DNA of 64,000 nt from Oasisia sp. SBJ-2009. Lineage: Eukaryota; Annelida; Polychaeta; Sabellida; Siboglinidae. How positions within the stretch are numbered: the first letter of the stretch is position 1; each line of letters begins with the position of its first letter. Where the stretch lies: contig OZ024867.1 of the NCBI GenBank assembly GCA_964017155.1, forward strand, positions 15,961,500-16,025,499. The letters are read 5' to 3'. A program made the translations under genes and the position numbers. The notes under the pieces were generated by a model, which made no database searches, was not told the DNA's origin, and saw only the letters and a list, made by a program, of their open reading frames with translations. Below are positions 25,974 through 41,214 of this stretch, one piece after another.

Positions 25974-28289
25974 TAAGTCTTACACACCAAGTCTTACACA
26001 CCATGTCTTACACACCAGGGCTTACACACCATGTCGTACACATCAAGTCTTACACCTCAAGTATTACACACCATGTCTTAAACACCAAGTCTTACACACC
26101 ATGTCTTACACACCATGTCTTACACACCATGTCTTAAACACCATGTCTTACACACTAAGACTTACACACCAAGTCTTACACACCATGTCTTACACACCAT
26201 GTCTTACACACCATGTCTTTCACACCCTGTCTTACACATCAAATCTTACACATCAAGTATAACACACCATGTCTTACACACCAAGTCTTACACACCAAGT
26301 CTTACACACCAAGTCTTACACATCAAGTCTTATACATCAAGTCTTACACATCAAGTGTGTCACACCAAGTCTTACAAATCAAGTCTTACACACCAAGTCT
26401 TACACATCAAGTCTTACACATCAAGTCTTACACACCAAGTCTTACACATCAAGTCTTACACATCAAGTCTTACACATCAAGTCTTTCACACCAAGTCTTA
26501 CACACCAAGTCTTACACACCATGTCTTACACACCAAGTCTTACACACCAAGTCTTACACATCAAGTCTTACACATCAAGTCTTTCACACCAAGTCTTACA
26601 CACCATGTCTTACACACCATGTCTTAAACACCATGTCTTACACACTAAATCTTACACACCAAGTCTTACACACCAGGTCTTACACATCAAGTCTTACACA
26701 CCATGTCTTACACACCAGGTCTTACACACCATGTCTTACACACCAGGTCTTACACACCATGTCTTACACACCAAGTTTTACACACCAAGTCTTACACACC
26801 ATGTCCTACACACCATGTCTTAAACACCATGTCTTACACACTAAGACTTACACACCAAGTCTTACACACCATGTCTTACACACCGAGTCTTACACACCAA
26901 GTCTTACACACCATGTCTTACACACCAAGTCTTACACATCAAGTCTTACACACCAAGTCTTACACATCAAGTCTTACACATCAAGTCTTACACACCAAGT
27001 CTTACACATCAAGTCTTACACATCAAGTCTTACACATCAAGTCTTTCACACCATGTCTTACACACCAAGTCTTTCACACCATGTCTTACACATCAAGTCT
27101 TACACATCAAGTCTTTCACACCAAGTCTTAAACACCATGTCTTACACACCATGTCTTAAACACCATGTCTTACACACTAAGTCTTACACACCAAGTCTTA
27201 CACACCATGTCTTACACACCAGGTCTTACACACCATGTCTTACACACCAGGGCTTACACACCATGTCGTACACATCAAGTCTGACACATCAAGTATTACA
27301 CACCATGTCTTACACACCATGTCTTAAACACCATGTCTTACACACTAAGACTTACACACCAAGTCTTACACACTAAGACTTACACACCGAGTCTTACACA
27401 CCAAGTCTTACACACCATGTCTTACACACCAAGTCTTACACATCAAGTCTTACATATCAAGTGTTTCACACCAAGTCTTACACATCAAGTCTTACACACC
27501 AAGTCTTACACATCAAGTCTTACACATCAAGTCTTACACATCAAGTCTTTCACACCAAGTCTTACACACCAAGTCTTACACACCATGTCTTACACACCAA
27601 GTCTTACACACCAAGTCTTACACATCAAGTCATACACATCAAGTCTTTCACACCAAGTCTTACACACCATGTCTTACACACTAAATCTTACACACCAAGT
27701 CTTACACACCAGGCCTTACACATCAAGTCTTACACACCATGTCTTACACACCAAGTCTTACACACCATGTCTTACACACCAAGTTTTACACACCAAGTCT
27801 TACACACCATGTCCTACACACCATGTCTTAAACACCATGTCTTACACACTAAGACTTACACACCAAGTCTTACACACCAAGTCTTACACACCATGTCTTA
27901 CACACCAAGTCTTACACATCAAGTCTTACACACCAAGTCTTACACATCAAGTCATACACATCAAGTCTTACACACCAAGTCTTACACATCAAGTCTTACA
28001 CATCAAGTCTTACACATCAAGTCTTTCACACCATGTCTTACACACCAAGTCTTACACACCATGTCTTACACACCAAGTCTTACACACCAAGTCTTACACA
28101 TCAAGTCTTACACATCAAGTCTTTCACACCAAGTCTTACACACCATGTCTTACACACCATGTCTTAAACACCATGTCTTACACACTAAGTCTTACACACC
28201 AAGTCTTACACACCATGTCTTACACACCAGGTCTTACACACCATGTCTTACACACCAGGGCTTACACACAATGTCGTACACATCAAGTC

Positions 28290-28304
28290 TTACACACATC
28301 AAGT
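28290..28304 (-). other. 16-bp unit with +2 AC insertion, second copy
   Basis: Same CTTACACACATC variant as near 23,920. It sits in the same local order, after ACACAATGTCGTAC. Confidence 0.9.
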
Positions 28305-31300
28305 ATTACACACCATGTCTTACACACCAAGTCTTACACACCAGGTCTTACACATCAAGTCTTACACACCATGTCTTACACACCAGGTCTTACACACCAT
28401 GTCTTACACACCAGGTCTTACACACCATGTCTTACACACCAAGTTTTACACACCAAGTCTTACACACCATGTCCTACACACCATGTCCTACACACCATGT
28501 CTTACACACCAAGTCTTACACACCATGTCTTACACACCATGTCTTACACACCTAGTCTTACACACCATGTCTTACACACCAAGTCTTACACACCATGTCT
28601 TTCACACCCTGTCTTACACACCAGGTCTTACACACCATGTCTTACACACCAAGTTTTACACACCAAGTCTTACACACCATGTCCTACACACCATGTCCTA
28701 CACACCATGTCTTACACACCAAGTCTTACACACCATGTCTTACACACCATGTCTTACACACCATGTCTTAAACACCATGTCTTACACATTAAGTCTTACA
28801 CACCAAGTCTTACACACCATGTCTTACACACCAGGTCTTACACACCATGTCTTACACACCAGGGCTTACACACCATGTCGTACACATCAAGTCTGACACA
28901 TCAAGTATTACACACCATGTCTTACACACCATGTCTTAAACACCATGTCTTACACACTAAGACTTACACACCAAGTCTTACACACTAAGACTTACACACC
29001 GAGTCTTACACACCAAGTCTTACACACCATGTCTTACACACCAAGTCTTACACATCAAGTCTTACATATCAAGTGTTTCACACCAAGTCTTACACATCAA
29101 GTCTTACACACCAAGTCTTACACATCAAGTCTTACACATCAAGTCTTACACATCAAGTCTTTCACACCAAGTCTTACACACCAAGTCTTACACACCATGT
29201 CTTACACACCAAGTCTTACACACCAAGTCTTACACATCAAGTCATACACATAAAGTCTTTCACACCAAGTCTTATACACCATGTCTTACACACCATGTCT
29301 TAAACACCATGTCTTACACACTAAATCTTACACACCAAGTCTTACACACCAGGCCTTACACATCAAGTCTTACACACCATGTCTTACACACCAAGTCTTA
29401 CACACCATGTCTTACACACCAAGTTTTACACACCAAGTCTTACACACCATATCCTACACACCATGTCTTAAACACCATGTCTTACACACTAAGACTTACA
29501 CACCAAGTCTTACACACCATGTCTTACACACCGAGTCTTACACACCAAGTCTTACACACCATGTCTTACACACCAAGTCTTACACATCAAGTCTTACACA
29601 CCAAGTCTTACACATCAAGTCTTACACATCAAGTCTTACACACCAAGTCTTACACATCAAGTCTTACACATCAAGTCTTACACATCAAGTCTTTCACACC
29701 ATGTCTTACACACCAAGTCTTACACACCATGTCTTACACACCAAGTCTTACACACCAAGTCTTACACATCAAGTCTTACACATCAAGTCTTTCACACCAA
29801 GTCTTACACACCATGTCTTACACACCATGTCTTAAACACCATGTCTTACACACTAAGTCTTACACACCAAGTCTTACACACCATGTCTTACACACCAGGT
29901 CTTACACACCATGTCTTACACACCAGGGCTTACACACAATGTCGTACACATCAAGTCTTACACATCAAGTATTACACACCATGTCTTACACACCAAGTCT
30001 TACACACCAGGTCTTACACATCAAGTCTTACACACCATGTCTTACACACCAGGTCTTACACACCATGTCTTACACACCAGGTCTTACACACCATGTCTTA
30101 CACACCAAGTTTTACACACCAAGTCTTACACACCATGTCCTACACACCATGTCCTACACACCATGTCTTACACACCAAGTCTTACACACCTAGTCTTACA
30201 CACCATGTCTTACACACCAAGTCTTACACACCATGTCTTTCACACCCTGTCTTACACATCAAATCTTACACATCAAGTATAACACACCATGTCTTAAACA
30301 CCATGTCTTACACACTAAGTCTTACACACCAAGTCTTACACACCATGTCTTACACACCAGGGCTTACACACCATGTCGTACACATCAAGTCTTACACCTC
30401 AAGTATTACACACCATGTCTTAAACACCAAGTCTTACACACCATGTCTTACACACCAAGTCTTACACACCATGTCTAACACACCAAGTCTTACACACCAT
30501 GTCTTACACACCAAGTCTTACACACCATGTCTTACACACCATGTCTTACACACCTAGTCTTACACACCATGTCTTACACACCAAGTCTTACACACCATGT
30601 CTTTCACACCCTGTCTTACACATCAAATCTTACACATCAAGTATAACACACCATGTCTTAAACACCATGTCTTACACACTAAGTCTTACACACCAAGTCT
30701 TACACACCATGTCTTACACACCAGGGCTTACACACCATGTCGTACACATCAAGTCTTACACCTCAAGTATTACACACCATGTCTTAAACACCAAGTCTTA
30801 CACACCATGTCTTACACACCAAGTCTTACACACCATGTCTTACACACCATGTCTTACACACCATGTCTTTCACACCCTGTCTTACACATCAAATCTTACA
30901 CATCAAGTATAACACACCATGTCTTACACACCAAGTCTTACACACCAAGTCTTACACACCAAGTCTTACACATCAAGTCTTATACATCAAGTCTTACACA
31001 TCAAGTGTGTCACACCAAGTCTTACAAATCAAGTCTTACACACCAAGTCTTACACATCAAGTCTTACACATCAAGTCTTACACATCAAGTCTTTCACAAC
31101 AAGTCTTACACACCAAGTCTTACACACCATGTCTTACACACCAAGTCTTACACACCATGTCTTACACACCAAGTCTTACACACCATGTCGTACACAACAA
31201 GTCTTACACACCAAGTCTTACACACCTGGTCTTACACACCAAGTCTTACACATCAAGTCTTACACACCAGGTCTTACACACCATGTCTTACACACCAGGT

Positions 31301-31646
31301 CTTACACACCATGTCTTGCACACCATGTCTTACACACCATGTCTTACACACCGAGTCTTACACACCAAGTCTTACACACCATGTCTTACACACCAAGTCT
31401 TACACACAATGTCTTACACATCAAGTCTTACACACCATGTCTTACACACCAAGTCTTACACACCATGTCTTACACACCATGTCTTACACATCAAATCTTA
31501 CACATCAAGTATAACACACCATGTCTTACACACCAAGTCTTACACACCAAGTCATACACATCAAGTCTTACACATCAAGTCTTACACATCAAGTCTTACA
31601 CACCATGTCTTACACACCAGGTCTTACACACCATGTCTTACACACC

Positions 31647-31655
31647 ATTTTTTTT
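31647..31655 (-). other. Poly-T8 variant unit, copy 3
   Basis: Same A-T8-C unit, 12,269 bp after copy 2; 12,269 = 876 x 14 + 5. The +5 phase equals one poly-T unit (+1) plus the two +2 insertions between them, a consistent internal bookkeeping. Confidence 0.95.
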
Positions 31656-33029
31656 CACACCAAGTCTTACACACCATGTCCTACACACCATGTCCTACAC
31701 ACCATGTCTTACACACCAAGTTTTACACACCATGTGTTACACACCAAGTCTTACACACCATGTCTTACACACCATGTCTTACACAGCAAGTCTTACACAC
31801 CATGTCTTACACACCATGTCTTACACACCATGTCTTACACACCAAGTCTTACACACCATGTCTTTCACACCCTGTCTTACACACCAAGTCATACACACCA
31901 AGTCATACTCACCAAGTCTTACACATCAAGTCTTACACATCAAGTCTTACACATCAAGTGTTTCACACCAAGTCTTACACATCAAGTCTTACACACCAAG
32001 TCTTACACATCAAGTCTTTCACACCAAGTCTTAAACACCAAGTCTTACACACCATGTCTTATACACCAAGTCTTACACACCAAGTCTTACACATCAAGTC
32101 TTACACATCAAGTCTTTCACACCAAGTCTTACACACCATGTCTTACACACCATGTTATACACACCAAGTCTTACACACCAAATCTTACACATCAAGTCTT
32201 ACACATCAAGTCTTTCACACCAAGTCTTACACACCATGTCTTACACACCCTGTTTTAAACACCATGTCTTACACACTAAGTCTTACACACCAAGTCTTAC
32301 ACACCATGTCTTACACACCAGGTCTTACACACCATGTCTTATACACCAGGGCTTACACACCATGTCGTACACATCAAGTCTGACACATCAAGTCTGACAC
32401 ATCAAGTATTACACACCATGTCTTACACACCAAGTCTTACACACCAGGTCTTACACATCAAGTCTTACACACCATGTCTTACACACCAGGTCTTACACAC
32501 CATGTCTTACACACCAGGTCTTACACACCATGTCTTACACACCAAGTTTTACACACCAAGTCTTACACACCATGTCCTACACACCATGTCTTAAACTCCA
32601 TGTCTTACACACTAAGACTTACACACCAAGTCTTACACACCATGTCTTACACACCGAGTCTTACACACCAAGTCTTACACACCATGTCTTACACACCAAG
32701 TCTTACACATCAAGTCTTACATATCAAGTGTTTCACACCAAGTCTTACACATCAAGTCTTACACACCAAGTCTTACACATCAAGTCTTACACATCAAGTC
32801 TTACACATCAAGTCTTTCACACCAAGTCTTACACACCAAGTCTTACACACCATGTCTTACACACCAAGTCTTACACACCTAGTCTTACACATCAAGTCTT
32901 ACACATCAAGTCTTTCACACCAAGTCTTACACACCATGTCTTACACACCATGTCTTAAACACCATGTCTTACACACTAAGTCTTACACACCAAGTCTTAC
33001 ACACCAGGTCTTACACATCAAGTCTTACA

Positions 33030-34990
33030 CACCATGTCTTACACACCAGGTCTTACACACCATGTCTTACACACCAGGTCTTACACACCATGTCTTACAC
33101 ACCAAGTTTTACACACCAAGTCTTACACACCATGTCCTACACACCATGTCTTAAACACAATGTCTTACACAGTAAGACTTACACAGCAAGTCTTACACAC
33201 CATGTCTTACACACCGAGTCTTACACACCAAGTCTTACACACCATGTCTTACACACCAAGTCTTACACATCAAGTCTTACATATCAAGTGTTTCACACCA
33301 AGTCTTACAAATCAAGTCTTACACACCAAGTCTTACACATCAAGTCTTTCACAACAAGTCTTACACACCAAGTCTTACACACCATGTCTTACACACCAAG
33401 TCTTACACACCATGTCTTACACACCAAGTCTTACACACCATGTCGTACACAACAAGTCTTACACACCAAGTCTTACACACCTGGTCTTACACACCAAGTC
33501 TTACACATCAAGTCTTACACATCAAGTCTTACACACCAAGTCTTACACACCAGGTCTTACACACCATGTCTTACACACCAGGTCTTACACACCATGTCTT
33601 ACACACCATGTCTTACACACCATGTCTTACACACCGAGTCTTACACACCAAGTCTTACACACCATGTCTTACACACCAAGTCATACATACAATGTCTTAC
33701 ACATCAAGTCTTACACATCATGTCTTACACACCAAGTCTTACACACCATGTCTTACACACCATGTCTTACACATCAAATCTTACACATCAAGTATAACAC
33801 ACCATGTCTTACACACCAAGTCTTACACACCAAGTCATACACATCAAGTCTTACACATCAAGTCTTACACATCAAGTCTTACACACCATGTCTTACACAC
33901 CAGGTCTTACACACCATGTCTTACACACCAAGTTTTACACACCAAGTCTTACACACCATGTCCTACACACCATGTCCTACACACCATGTCTTACACACCA
34001 AGTCTTACACACCATGTGTTACACACCAAGTCTTACACACCATGTCTTACACACCATGTCTTACACACCAAAGTCTTACACACCATGTCTAACACACCAA
34101 GTCTTACACACCATGTCTTACACACCAAGTCTTACACACCATGTCTTTCACACCCTGTCTTACACACCAAGTCTTACACACCAAGTCTTACTCACCAAGT
34201 CTTACACATCAAGTCTTACACATCAAGTCTTACACATAAAGTGTTTCACACCAAGTCTTACACATCAAGTCTTACACACCAAGTCTTACACATCAAGTCT
34301 TACACATCAAGTCTTACACATCAAGTCTTTCACACCAAGTCTTAAACACCAAGTCTTACACACCATGTCTTATACACCAAGTCTTACACACCAAGTCTTA
34401 CACATCAAGTCTTACACATCAAGTCTTTCACACCAAGTCTTACACACCATGTCTTACACACCATGTTTTACACACCAAGTCTTACACACCAAATCTTACA
34501 CATCAAGTCTTACACATCAAGTCTTTCACACCAAGTCTTACACACCATGTCTTACACACCATGTCTTAAACACCATGTCTTACACACTAAGTCTTACACA
34601 CCAAGTCTTACACACCATGTCTTACACGCCAGGTCTTACACACCATGTCTTACACACCAGGGCTTACACACCATGTCGTACACATCAAGTCTGACACATC
34701 AAGTATTACACACCATGTCTTACACACCATGTCTTAAACACCATGTCTTACACACTAAGACTTACACACCAAGTCTTACACACTAAGACTTACACACCGA
34801 GTCTTACACACCAAGTCTTACACACCATGTCTTACACACCAAGTCTTACACATCAAGTCTTACATATCAAGTGTTTCACACCAAGTCTTACACATCAAGT
34901 CTTACACACCAAGTCTTACACATCAAGTCTTACACATCAAGTCTTACACATCAAGTCTTTCACACCAAGTCTTACACACCATGTCTTAAA
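33030..34990 (-). repeat. ~3.7-kb-spaced block, copy 1
   Basis: Matches ~36,710-38,700 at offset 3,683 (33,440/37,123), rising to 3,709 (34,463/38,172 and 34,743/38,452). The offset change reflects small indels, including +A at 34,070-34,072 here and a one-base loss near 37,830 in the other copy. Confidence 0.75.
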
Positions 34991-36709
34991 CACCATGTCT
35001 TACACACTAAATCTTACACACCAAGTCTTACACACCAGGTCTTACACATCAAGTCTTACACACCATGTCTTACACACCAGGTCTTACACACCATGTCTTA
35101 CACACCAGGTCTTACACACCATGTCTTACACACCAAGTTTTACACACCAAGTCTTACACACCATGTCCTACACACCATGTCTTAAACACCATGTCTTACA
35201 CACTAAGACTTACAAACCAAGTCTTACACACCATGTCTTACACACCGAGTCTTACACACCAAGTCTTACACACCATGTCTTACACACCAAGTCTTACACA
35301 TCAAGTCTTACACACCAAGTCTTACACATCAAGTCTTACACATCAAGTCTTACACACCAAGTCTTACACATCAAGTCTTACACATCAAGTCTTACACATC
35401 AAGTCTTTCACACCATGTCTTACACACCAAGTCTTACACACCATGTCTTACACACCAAGTCTTACACACCAAGTCTTACACATCAAGTCTTACACATCAA
35501 GTCTTTCACACCAAGTCTTACACACCATGTCTTACACACCATGTCTTAAACATCATGTCTTACACACTAAGTCTTACACACCAAGTCTTACACACCATGT
35601 CTTACACACCAGGTCTTACACACCATGTCTTACACACCAGGGCTTACCCACAATGTCGTACACATCAAGTCTTACACATCAAGTATTACACACCATGTCT
35701 TACACACCAAGTCTTACACACCAGGTCTTACACATCAAGTCTTACACACCATGTCTTACACACCAGGTCTTACACACCATGTCTTACACACCAGGTCTTA
35801 CACACCATGTCTTACACACCAAGTTTTACACACCAAGTCTTACACACCATGTCCTACACACCATGTCCTACACACCATGTCTTACACACCAAGTCTTACA
35901 CACCACGTCTTACACACCATGTCTTACACACCTAGTCTTACACACCATGTCTTACACACCAAGTCTTACACACCATGTCTTTCACACCCTGTCTTACACA
36001 TCAAATCTTACACATCAAGTATAACACACCATGTCTTAAACACCATGTCTTACACACTAAGTCTTACACACCAAGTCTTACACACCATGTCTTACACACC
36101 AGGGCTTACACACCATGTCGTACACATCAAGTCTTACACCTCAAGTATTACACACCATGTCTTAAACACCAAGTCTTACACACCATGTCTTACACACCAA
36201 GTCTTACACACCATGTCTTACACACCAAGTCTTACACACCATGTCTTTCACACCCTGTCTTACACATCAAATCTTACACATCAAGTATAACACACCATGT
36301 CTTACACACCAAGTCTGACACACCAAGTCTTACACACCAAGTCTTATACATCAAGTCTTATACATCAAGTCTTACACATCAAGTGTTTCACACCAAGTCT
36401 TACAAATCAAGTCTTACACACCAAGTCTTACACATCAAGTCTTACACATCAAGTCTTACACATCAAGTCTTTCACAACAAGTCTTACACACCAAGTCTTA
36501 CACACCATGTCTTACACACCAAGTCTTACACACCATGTCTTACACACCAAGTCTTACACACCAAGTCTTACACATCAAGTCTTACACATCAAGTCTTTCA
36601 CACCAAGTCTTACACACCATGTCTTACACACCATGTCTTAAACACCATGTCTTACACACTAAGTCTTACACACCAAGTCTTACACACCAGGTCTTACACA
36701 TCAAGTCTT

Positions 36710-38700
36710 ACACACCATGTCTTACACACCAGGTCTTACACACCATGTCTTACACACCAGGTCTTACACACCATGTCTTACACACCAAGTTTTACACACC
36801 AAGTCTTACACACCATGTCCTACACACCATGTCTTAAACACAATGTCTTACACACTAAGACTTACACAGCAAGTCTTACACACCATGTCTTACACACCGA
36901 GTCTTACACACCAAGTCTTACACACCATGTCTTACACACCAAGTCTCACACATCAAGTCTTACATATCAAGTGTTTCACACCAAGTCTTACACACCAAGT
37001 CTTACACATCAAGTCTTATACATCAAGTCTTACACATCAAGTGTTTCACACCAAGTCTTACACACCATGTCTTACACACCAAGTCTTACACACCATGTCT
37101 TACACACCAAGTCTTACACACCATGTCTTACACACCAAGTCTTACACACCATGTCGTACACAACAAGTCTTACACACCAAGTCTTACACACCTGGTCTTA
37201 CACACCAAGTCTTACACATCAAGTCTTACACATCAAGTCTTACACACCAAGTCTTACACACCAGGTCTTACACACCATGTCTTACACACCAGGTCTTACA
37301 CACCATGTCTTACACACCATGTCTTACACACCATGTCTTACACACCGAGTCTTACACACCAAGTCTTACTCACCATGTCTTACACACCAAGTCATACACA
37401 CAATGTCTTACACATCAAGTCTTACACACCATGTCTTACACACCAAGTCTTACACACCATGTCTTACACACCATGTCTTACACATCAAATCTTACACATC
37501 AAGTATAACACACCATGTCTTACACACCAAGTCTTACACACCAAGTCATACACATCAAGTCTTACACATCAAGTCTTACACATCAAGTCTTACACACCAT
37601 GTCTTACACACCAGGTCTTACACACCATGTCTTACACACCAAGTTTTACACACCAAGTCTTACACACCATGTCCTACACACCATGTCCTACACACCATGT
37701 CTTACACACCAAGTCTTACACACCATGTGTTACACACCAAGTCTTACACACCATGGCTTACACACCATGTCTTACACACCAAGTCTTACACACCATGTCT
37801 AACACACCAAGTCTTACACACCATGTCTTAACACCAAGTCTTACACACCATGTCTTTCACACCCTGTCTTACACACCAAGTCTTACACACCAAGTCTTAC
37901 TCACCAAGTCTTACACATCAAGTCTTACACATCAAGTCTTACACATCAAGTGTTTCACACCAAGCCTTACACATCAAGTCTTACACACCAAGTCTTACAC
38001 ATCAAGTCTTACACATCAAGTCTTACACATCAAGTCTTTCACACCAAGTCTTAAACACCAAGTCTTACACACCATGTCTTATACACCAAGTCTTACACAC
38101 CAAGTCTTACACATCAAGTCTTACACATCAAGTCTTTCACACCAAGTCTTACACACCATGTCTTACACACCATGTTTTACACACCAAGTCTTACACACCA
38201 AATCTTACACATCAAGTCTTACACATCAAGTCTTTCACACCAAGTCTTACACACCATGTCTTACACACCATGTCTTAAACACCATGTCTTACACACTAAG
38301 TCTTACACACCAAGTCTTACACACCATGTCTTACACACCAGGTCTTACACACCATGTCTTACACACCAGGGCTTACACACCATGTCGTACACATCAAGTC
38401 TGACACATCAAGTATTACACACCATGTCTTACACACCATGTCTTAAACACCATGTCTTACACACTAAGACTTACACACCAAGTCTTACACACTAAGACTT
38501 ACACACCGAGTCTTACATACCAAGTCTTACACACCATGTCTTACACACCAAGTCTTACACATCAAGTCTTACATATCAAGTGTTTCACACCAAGTCTTAC
38601 ACATCAAGTCTTACACACCAAGTCTTACACATCAAGTCTTACACACCAAGTCTTACACATCAAGTCTTTCACACCAAGTCTTACACACCAAGTCTTACAC
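36710..38700 (-). repeat. ~3.7-kb-spaced block, copy 2
   Basis: Counterpart of 33.0-35.0 kb; also matches 22.3-22.95 kb at offset 15,545. It carries GTCTTAACACC (one base short) at ~37,826-37,836. Confidence 0.75.
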
Positions 38701-40523
38701 ACCATGTCTTACACACCAAGTCTTACACACCAAGTCTTACACATCAAGTCTTACACATCAAGTCTTTCACACCAAGTCTTACACACCATGTCTTACACAC
38801 CATGTCTTAAACACCATGTCTTACACACTAAGTCTTACACACCAAGTCTTACACACCATGTCTTACACACCAGGTCTTACACACCATGTCTTACACACTA
38901 AGTCTTACACACCAAGTCTTACACACCATGTCTTACACACCAGGGCTTACACACCATGTCGTACACATCAAGTTTTACACACAAGTCTTTCACACCAAGT
39001 CTTACACACCATGTCTTACACACCATGTCTTAAACACCATGTCTTACACACTAAGTCTTACACACCAAGTCTTACACACCATGTCTTACACACCAGGGCT
39101 TACACACTATGTCGTACACATCAAGTCTTACACCTCAAGTATTACACACCATGTCTTAAACACCAAGTCTTACACACCATGTCTTACACACCAAGTCTTA
39201 CACACCATGTCTTACACACCAAGTCTTACACACCATGTCTTTCACACCCTGTCTTACACATCAAATCTTACACATCAAGTATAACACACCATGTCTTACA
39301 CACCAAGTCTTACACACCAAGTCTTACACACCAAGTCTTACACATCAAGTCTTATACATCAAGTCTTACACATCAAGTGTTTCACACCAAGTCTTACAAA
39401 TCAAGTCTTACACACCAAGTCTTACACATCAAGTCTTACACATCAAGTCTTACACACCAAGTCTTACACACCATGTCTTACACACCAAGTCTTACACACC
39501 ATGTCTTACACACCAAGTCTTACACACCATGTCTTACACACCATGTCTTACACACCAAGTCTTACACATCAAGTCTTACACACCAAGTCTTACACATCAA
39601 GTCTTACACATCAAGTCTTACACACCTAGTCTTACACATCAAGTCTTACACATCAAGTCTTACACATCAAGTCTTTCACACCATGTCTTACACACCAAGT
39701 CTTACACACCAAGTCTTACACACCATGTCATACACACCAAGCCTTACACACCAAGTCTTACACATCAAGTCTTACACATCAAGTCTTTCACACCAAGTCT
39801 TACACACCATGTCTTACACACCATGTCTTAAACACCATGTCTTACACACTGAGTCTTACACACCAAGTCTTACACACCATGTCTTACACACCAGGGCTTA
39901 CACACCATGTCTTACACACCAGGGCTTACACACAATGTCGTACACATCAAGTCTTACACATCAAGTATTACACACCATGTCTTACACACCATGTCTTACA
40001 CACCAAGTCTTACACACCAGGTCTTACACATCAAGTCTTACACACCATGTCTTACACACCAGGTCTTACACACCATGTCTTACACACCATGTCTTACACA
40101 CCAAGTCTTACACACCATGTCTTACACACCAAGTCTTACACACCATGTCTTACACACCAAGTCTTACAAATCAAGTCTTATACATCAAGTCTTACACATC
40201 AAGTGTTTCACACCAAGTCTTACAAATCAAGTCTTACACACCAAGTCTTACACATCAAGTCTTACACATCAAGTCTTACACATCAAGTCTTTCACAACAA
40301 GTCTTACACACCAAGTCTTACACACCATGTCTTACACACCAAGTCTTACACACCATGTCTTACACACCAAGTCTTACAGACCATGTCGTACACAACAAGT
40401 CTTACACACCAAGTCTTACACACCTGGTCTTACACACCAAGTCTTACACATCAAGTCTTACACATCAAGTCTTACACACCAAGTATTACACACCAGGTCT
40501 TACACACCATGTCTTACACACCA

Positions 40524-40526
40524 TGT
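40524..40526. other. Satellite polarity switch 2 (return to + orientation)
   Basis: The + strand changes from C-rich units (...CTTACACACCATGT) to G-rich units (TGTAAGACTTGG...). TGT at 40524-40526 is shared. GTCTTACA at 40511-40518 and TGTAAGAC at 40524-40531 form a perfect 8-bp inverted repeat around CACCA; pairing then continues from 40509/40533 to 40499/40543 after one mismatch. The variants on the two sides do not mirror, which argues against a fold-back read. The M-side block also stops here, although related copies (for example near 33.57 kb) continue further. Confidence 0.95.
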
Positions 40527-41214
40527 AAGACTTGGTGTGTAAGTCTTAGTGTGTAAGACATGGTGTTTAAGACATGGTGTGTAGGACATGGTGTGTAAGA
40601 CTTGGTGTGTAAAACTTGGTGTGTAAGACATGGTGTGTAAGACCTGGTGTGTAAGACATGGTGTGTAAGACCTGGTGTGTAAGACATGGTGTGTAAGACT
40701 TGATGTGTAAGACCTGGTGTGTAAGACTTGGTGTGTAAGACATGGTGTGTAATACTTGATGTGTCAGACTTGATGTGTACGACATGGTGTGTAAGCCCTG
40801 GTGTGTAAGACATGGTGTGTAAGACCTGGTGTGTAAGACATGGTGTGTAAGACTTGGTGTGTAAGACTTAGTGTGTAAGACATGGTGTTTAAGACATGGT
40901 GTGTAAGACTTGATGTGTAAGACTTGATGTGTAAGATTTGGTGTGTAAGACTTGGTGTGTAAAACATGGTGTGTAAGACATGGTGTGTAAGACTTGGTGT
41001 GAAAGACTTGATATGTAAGACTTGATATGTAAGACTTGGTGTGTAAGACTTGGTGTATAAGACATGGTGTGTAAGACTTGGTGTTTAAGACTTGGTGTGA
41101 AAGACTTGATGTGTAAGACTTGATGTGTAAGACTTGATGTGTAAGACTTGGTGTGTAAGACTTGATGTGTAAGACTTGGTGTGAAACACTTGATGTGTAA
41201 GACTTGATGTGTAA

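Larger units (their letters stand above)
28900..35000 (-). repeat. ~6-kb segmental duplication, copy 2
   Basis: Counterpart of 17.0-23.1 kb. It contains the third poly-T8 unit. Private changes include a 448-bp shorter stretch near 32.96 kb, a doubled TCTGACACATCAAG unit near 32,381-32,410 (shared with block A copy 1, not copy 2) and an extra A at 34,070-34,072. Confidence 0.8.
12395..40523 (-). repeat. 14-bp satellite array, segment M (inverted, C-rich strand on +)
   Basis: About 2,009 units of the same satellite in opposite orientation; the + strand reads CCAAGTCTTACACA. The variant set is that of segment L (CTTAAAC, CTAAG, GTATAAC, CTTTCAC, GTGTTTCAC, CGAG, GGGCTTAC, GTCGTACAC), again in fixed order. 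Internal structure includes a 6.3-kb-spaced copy of the first ~3 kb, a ~6-kb segment duplicated about 12 kb away, and 1,456-, 1,668- and 1,612-bp-spaced copies of a core block. Length variants are rare: three poly-T units, one +A, two +2, two -1. Open reading frames lie on + here, as expected for the C-rich strand. No gene is present. Stretches without their own entry (such as 26.1-27.3 and 39.0-40.5 kb) are mosaic arrangements of the same units. Confidence 0.97.
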
